The translations under genes were made by a program, and so were the position numbers. From Paenibacillus sp. 19GGS1-52 (GTDB lineage Bacteria > Bacillota > Bacilli > Paenibacillales > Paenibacillaceae): a stretch of 64,000 bases of DNA. How positions within the stretch are numbered: position 1 is the stretch's first letter; every line of letters begins with the position of its first letter. The notes beneath the pieces were generated by a model, which made no database searches, was not told the DNA's origin, and was given only the letters and a program-made list of their open reading frames with translations. Shown one piece after another: positions 62,884 through 64,000 of this stretch. The stretch covers positions 558,001-622,000 of the forward strand of contig NZ_CP059724.1 of assembly GCF_022369515.1 (NCBI RefSeq), given 5' to 3'.

Positions 62884-63548
62884 AGGAGGATATGGTTGAA
62901 CTGCTGTGGGGAGGGCTGCTGCAGACGCTATATATGGTGTTATGGTCTTCTGTATTCGCACTGTTACTTGGCCTTGTGCTCGGTGTTACTTTAGTAGTCA
63001 CCGATAAGGGCGGTGTTCTGCCTGCTTCACAGATCAACAGAATACTTAGCACAGTAATCAATGGCGTGCGCTCCATTCCGTTTATTATTCTGATCGTGCT
63101 GCTTCTCCCTCTGTCGCGTCTGATTGTGGGGACCTCGCTCGGACCGACTGCGGCTATTGTCTCCCTTTCCATTGGGGCAGCGCCCTTCCTGGGCCGAATT
63201 ATTGAGAATTCACTCCGGGAAGTGGAGGCGGGGAAGATCGAAGCTGCTAAATCTGTGGGCGCCACTCCCTTTACCATTATTTTTCAGGTGATTATTCCAG
63301 AGGCGTTACCAGCATTAGTGCGGGGCATAACGATAGCTGTGATCTCTATTACGGAGTTTACTGCGGTTGCCGGTGCAATAGGTGCTGGTGGGCTAGGCAG
63401 TCTTGCTATTCGCTTCGGGTATCAGCGTTTTCGTACAGATATTCTGCTGGGCACAGTCCTCCTGATTATTCTTATTGTCCAGATCCTGCAGTGGTCCGGT
63501 GATCATATTGCCAGATCTATAGATAGGAAACGCTGTAAAAGTGAATAG
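62880..63548 (+). CDS. metI: Methionine ABC transporter permease
   Basis: The 222-residue permease has about five helices and the MetI loop EVEAGKIEAAKSVGATPFTI. It overlaps metN by ATGA. Confidence 0.93.
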   Translation: MKEDMVELLWGGLLQTLYMVLWSSVFALLLGLVLGVTLVVTDKGGVLPASQINRILSTVINGVRSIPFIILIVLLLPLSRLIVGTSLGPTAAIVSLSIGAAPFLGRIIENSLREVEAGKIEAAKSVGATPFTIIFQVIIPEALPALVRGITIAVISITEFTAVAGAIGAGGLGSLAIRFGYQRFRTDILLGTVLLIILIVQILQWSGDHIARSIDRKRCKSE

Positions 63549-63639
63549 ACCAAGCTTTACTTAATGTAGCGAATTCTACAGTTTCTACGGTTTCAATGTT
63601 ATGAAATATATATATTTTAGGGAGAGGCAGGGGATTAGG

Positions 63640-64000
63640 GTGAAGAAAAAAGGAAGCTTGTTGATGGCAGTAATGATTATTCTAGCGGGGGCGCTAGCCG
63701 GATGCAGCTCTGACAAAGGGGATAACTCTGCTGCTGCAGAGGGTGCGAAAAGTGGGAATGCCGTAAAAGAAGTTACGCTCAAAGTTGGCGCTGCTGCTGT
63801 CCCGCATGCGGAAATATTGGAGTTCATCAAACCAAAACTGAAGGAAGAAGGAGTTAATCTGGATATAGTTGTTCTAGATGATGAGGGTCAGCTTAATCCG
63901 GCGCTTCAGGAGAAACAAATAGATGCCAACTATTTTCAGCATGTGCCTTATCTGGATTCGATCAAGGACGAAAAGGGCTATGATTTTGTCGTCACGGCTA
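63640..64000 (+). CDS. metQ: Methionine-binding lipoprotein (3' end outside window)
   Basis: At least 120 residues are present. The GTG start at 63640 follows AGGGG. The lipobox LAGC follows a hydrophobic stretch (residues 8-19). The NlpA/MetQ pattern follows: LKVGAAAVPHAEILEFIKP then EKQIDANYFQHVPYLDS. It completes the import system with metN and metI, and it runs off the window. Confidence 0.9.
   Translation, partial: MKKKGSLLMAVMIILAGALAGCSSDKGDNSAAAEGAKSGNAVKEVTLKVGAAAVPHAEILEFIKPKLKEEGVNLDIVVLDDEGQLNPALQEKQIDANYFQHVPYLDSIKDEKGYDFVVTA

Overview
The window looks like chromosomal DNA of a Paenibacillus-type Firmicute. The grounds are strong GGAGG-type ribosome binding sites, clean sigma-A promoters, a Bacillus-type gene set (potABCD, mhq genes, csbD, ECF-type bioY system, mprF, preTA/hydA) and moderate GC with interspersed intergenic repeats. 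This assignment is inference. Most of the window is ordinary core and metabolic sequence, interrupted by a repeat-rich gap (21.7-22.7 kb) and an AT-rich, transposon-scarred island (41.4-46.6 kb).

Layout. 0-8.8 kb: the 3' part of a disaccharide phosphorylase fused to beta-phosphoglucomutase, a DinB-like protein, a membrane c-di-GMP enzyme with a periplasmic-type sensor domain, a decayed aldehyde dehydrogenase, and a Crp/Fnr regulator divergent from hcp with a palindrome placed for activation. 9-14 kb: a LysR/aldo-keto reductase/EamA module between two copies of a direct repeat, a flavin reductase-like protein and an aromatic-acid-exporter-like membrane protein. 14.2-18 kb: the spermidine/putrescine operon potABCD, whose potA lacks any ATG/GTG/TTG start. 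18.4-21.7 kb: a predicted PD-(D/E)XK-like nuclease, a methyltransferase, and mqnB-mqnD of the futalosine menaquinone route. 21.7-22.7 kb: no gene, but hairpin repeats and a 20-bp tandem repeat. 22.8-25.7 kb: a quinone-stress cluster (MhqR-like repressor, DoxX, ring-cleaving dioxygenase, hydrolase) with two matching operators.

25.8-41.3 kb: a Gpi18-like mannosyltransferase with a Gly/Ser-rich loop, two drug/metabolite exporters, a FlxA-like coiled-coil protein, mprF, a nitroreductase, a biotin ECF transporter (ecfA, an ecfA-ecfT fusion, bioY), an intracellular alpha-amylase, DUF72, a short csbD with a sigma-B-like promoter, and an MBL-fold hydrolase. 41.4-46.6 kb: two secreted proteins of unknown function in AT-rich DNA, then a dead IS256-family element truncated by a dead IS30-family element.

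46.8-64 kb: a 7TM-PAS-GGDEF diguanylate cyclase and then the most coherent system here. This is a reductive pyrimidine (uracil/thymine) catabolic locus: an NMT1-type ABC importer, a methylmalonate-semialdehyde dehydrogenase, an omega-amino acid transaminase, a PucR-family regulator, and a second operon with preT, preA, hydA and a small uncharacterised gene. Both operons carry related promoter-proximal palindromes. No beta-ureidopropionase gene is present in the window. The window ends in metN-metI-metQ (methionine importer), preceded by a strong promoter and an attenuator-like terminator that match no riboswitch I recognise.
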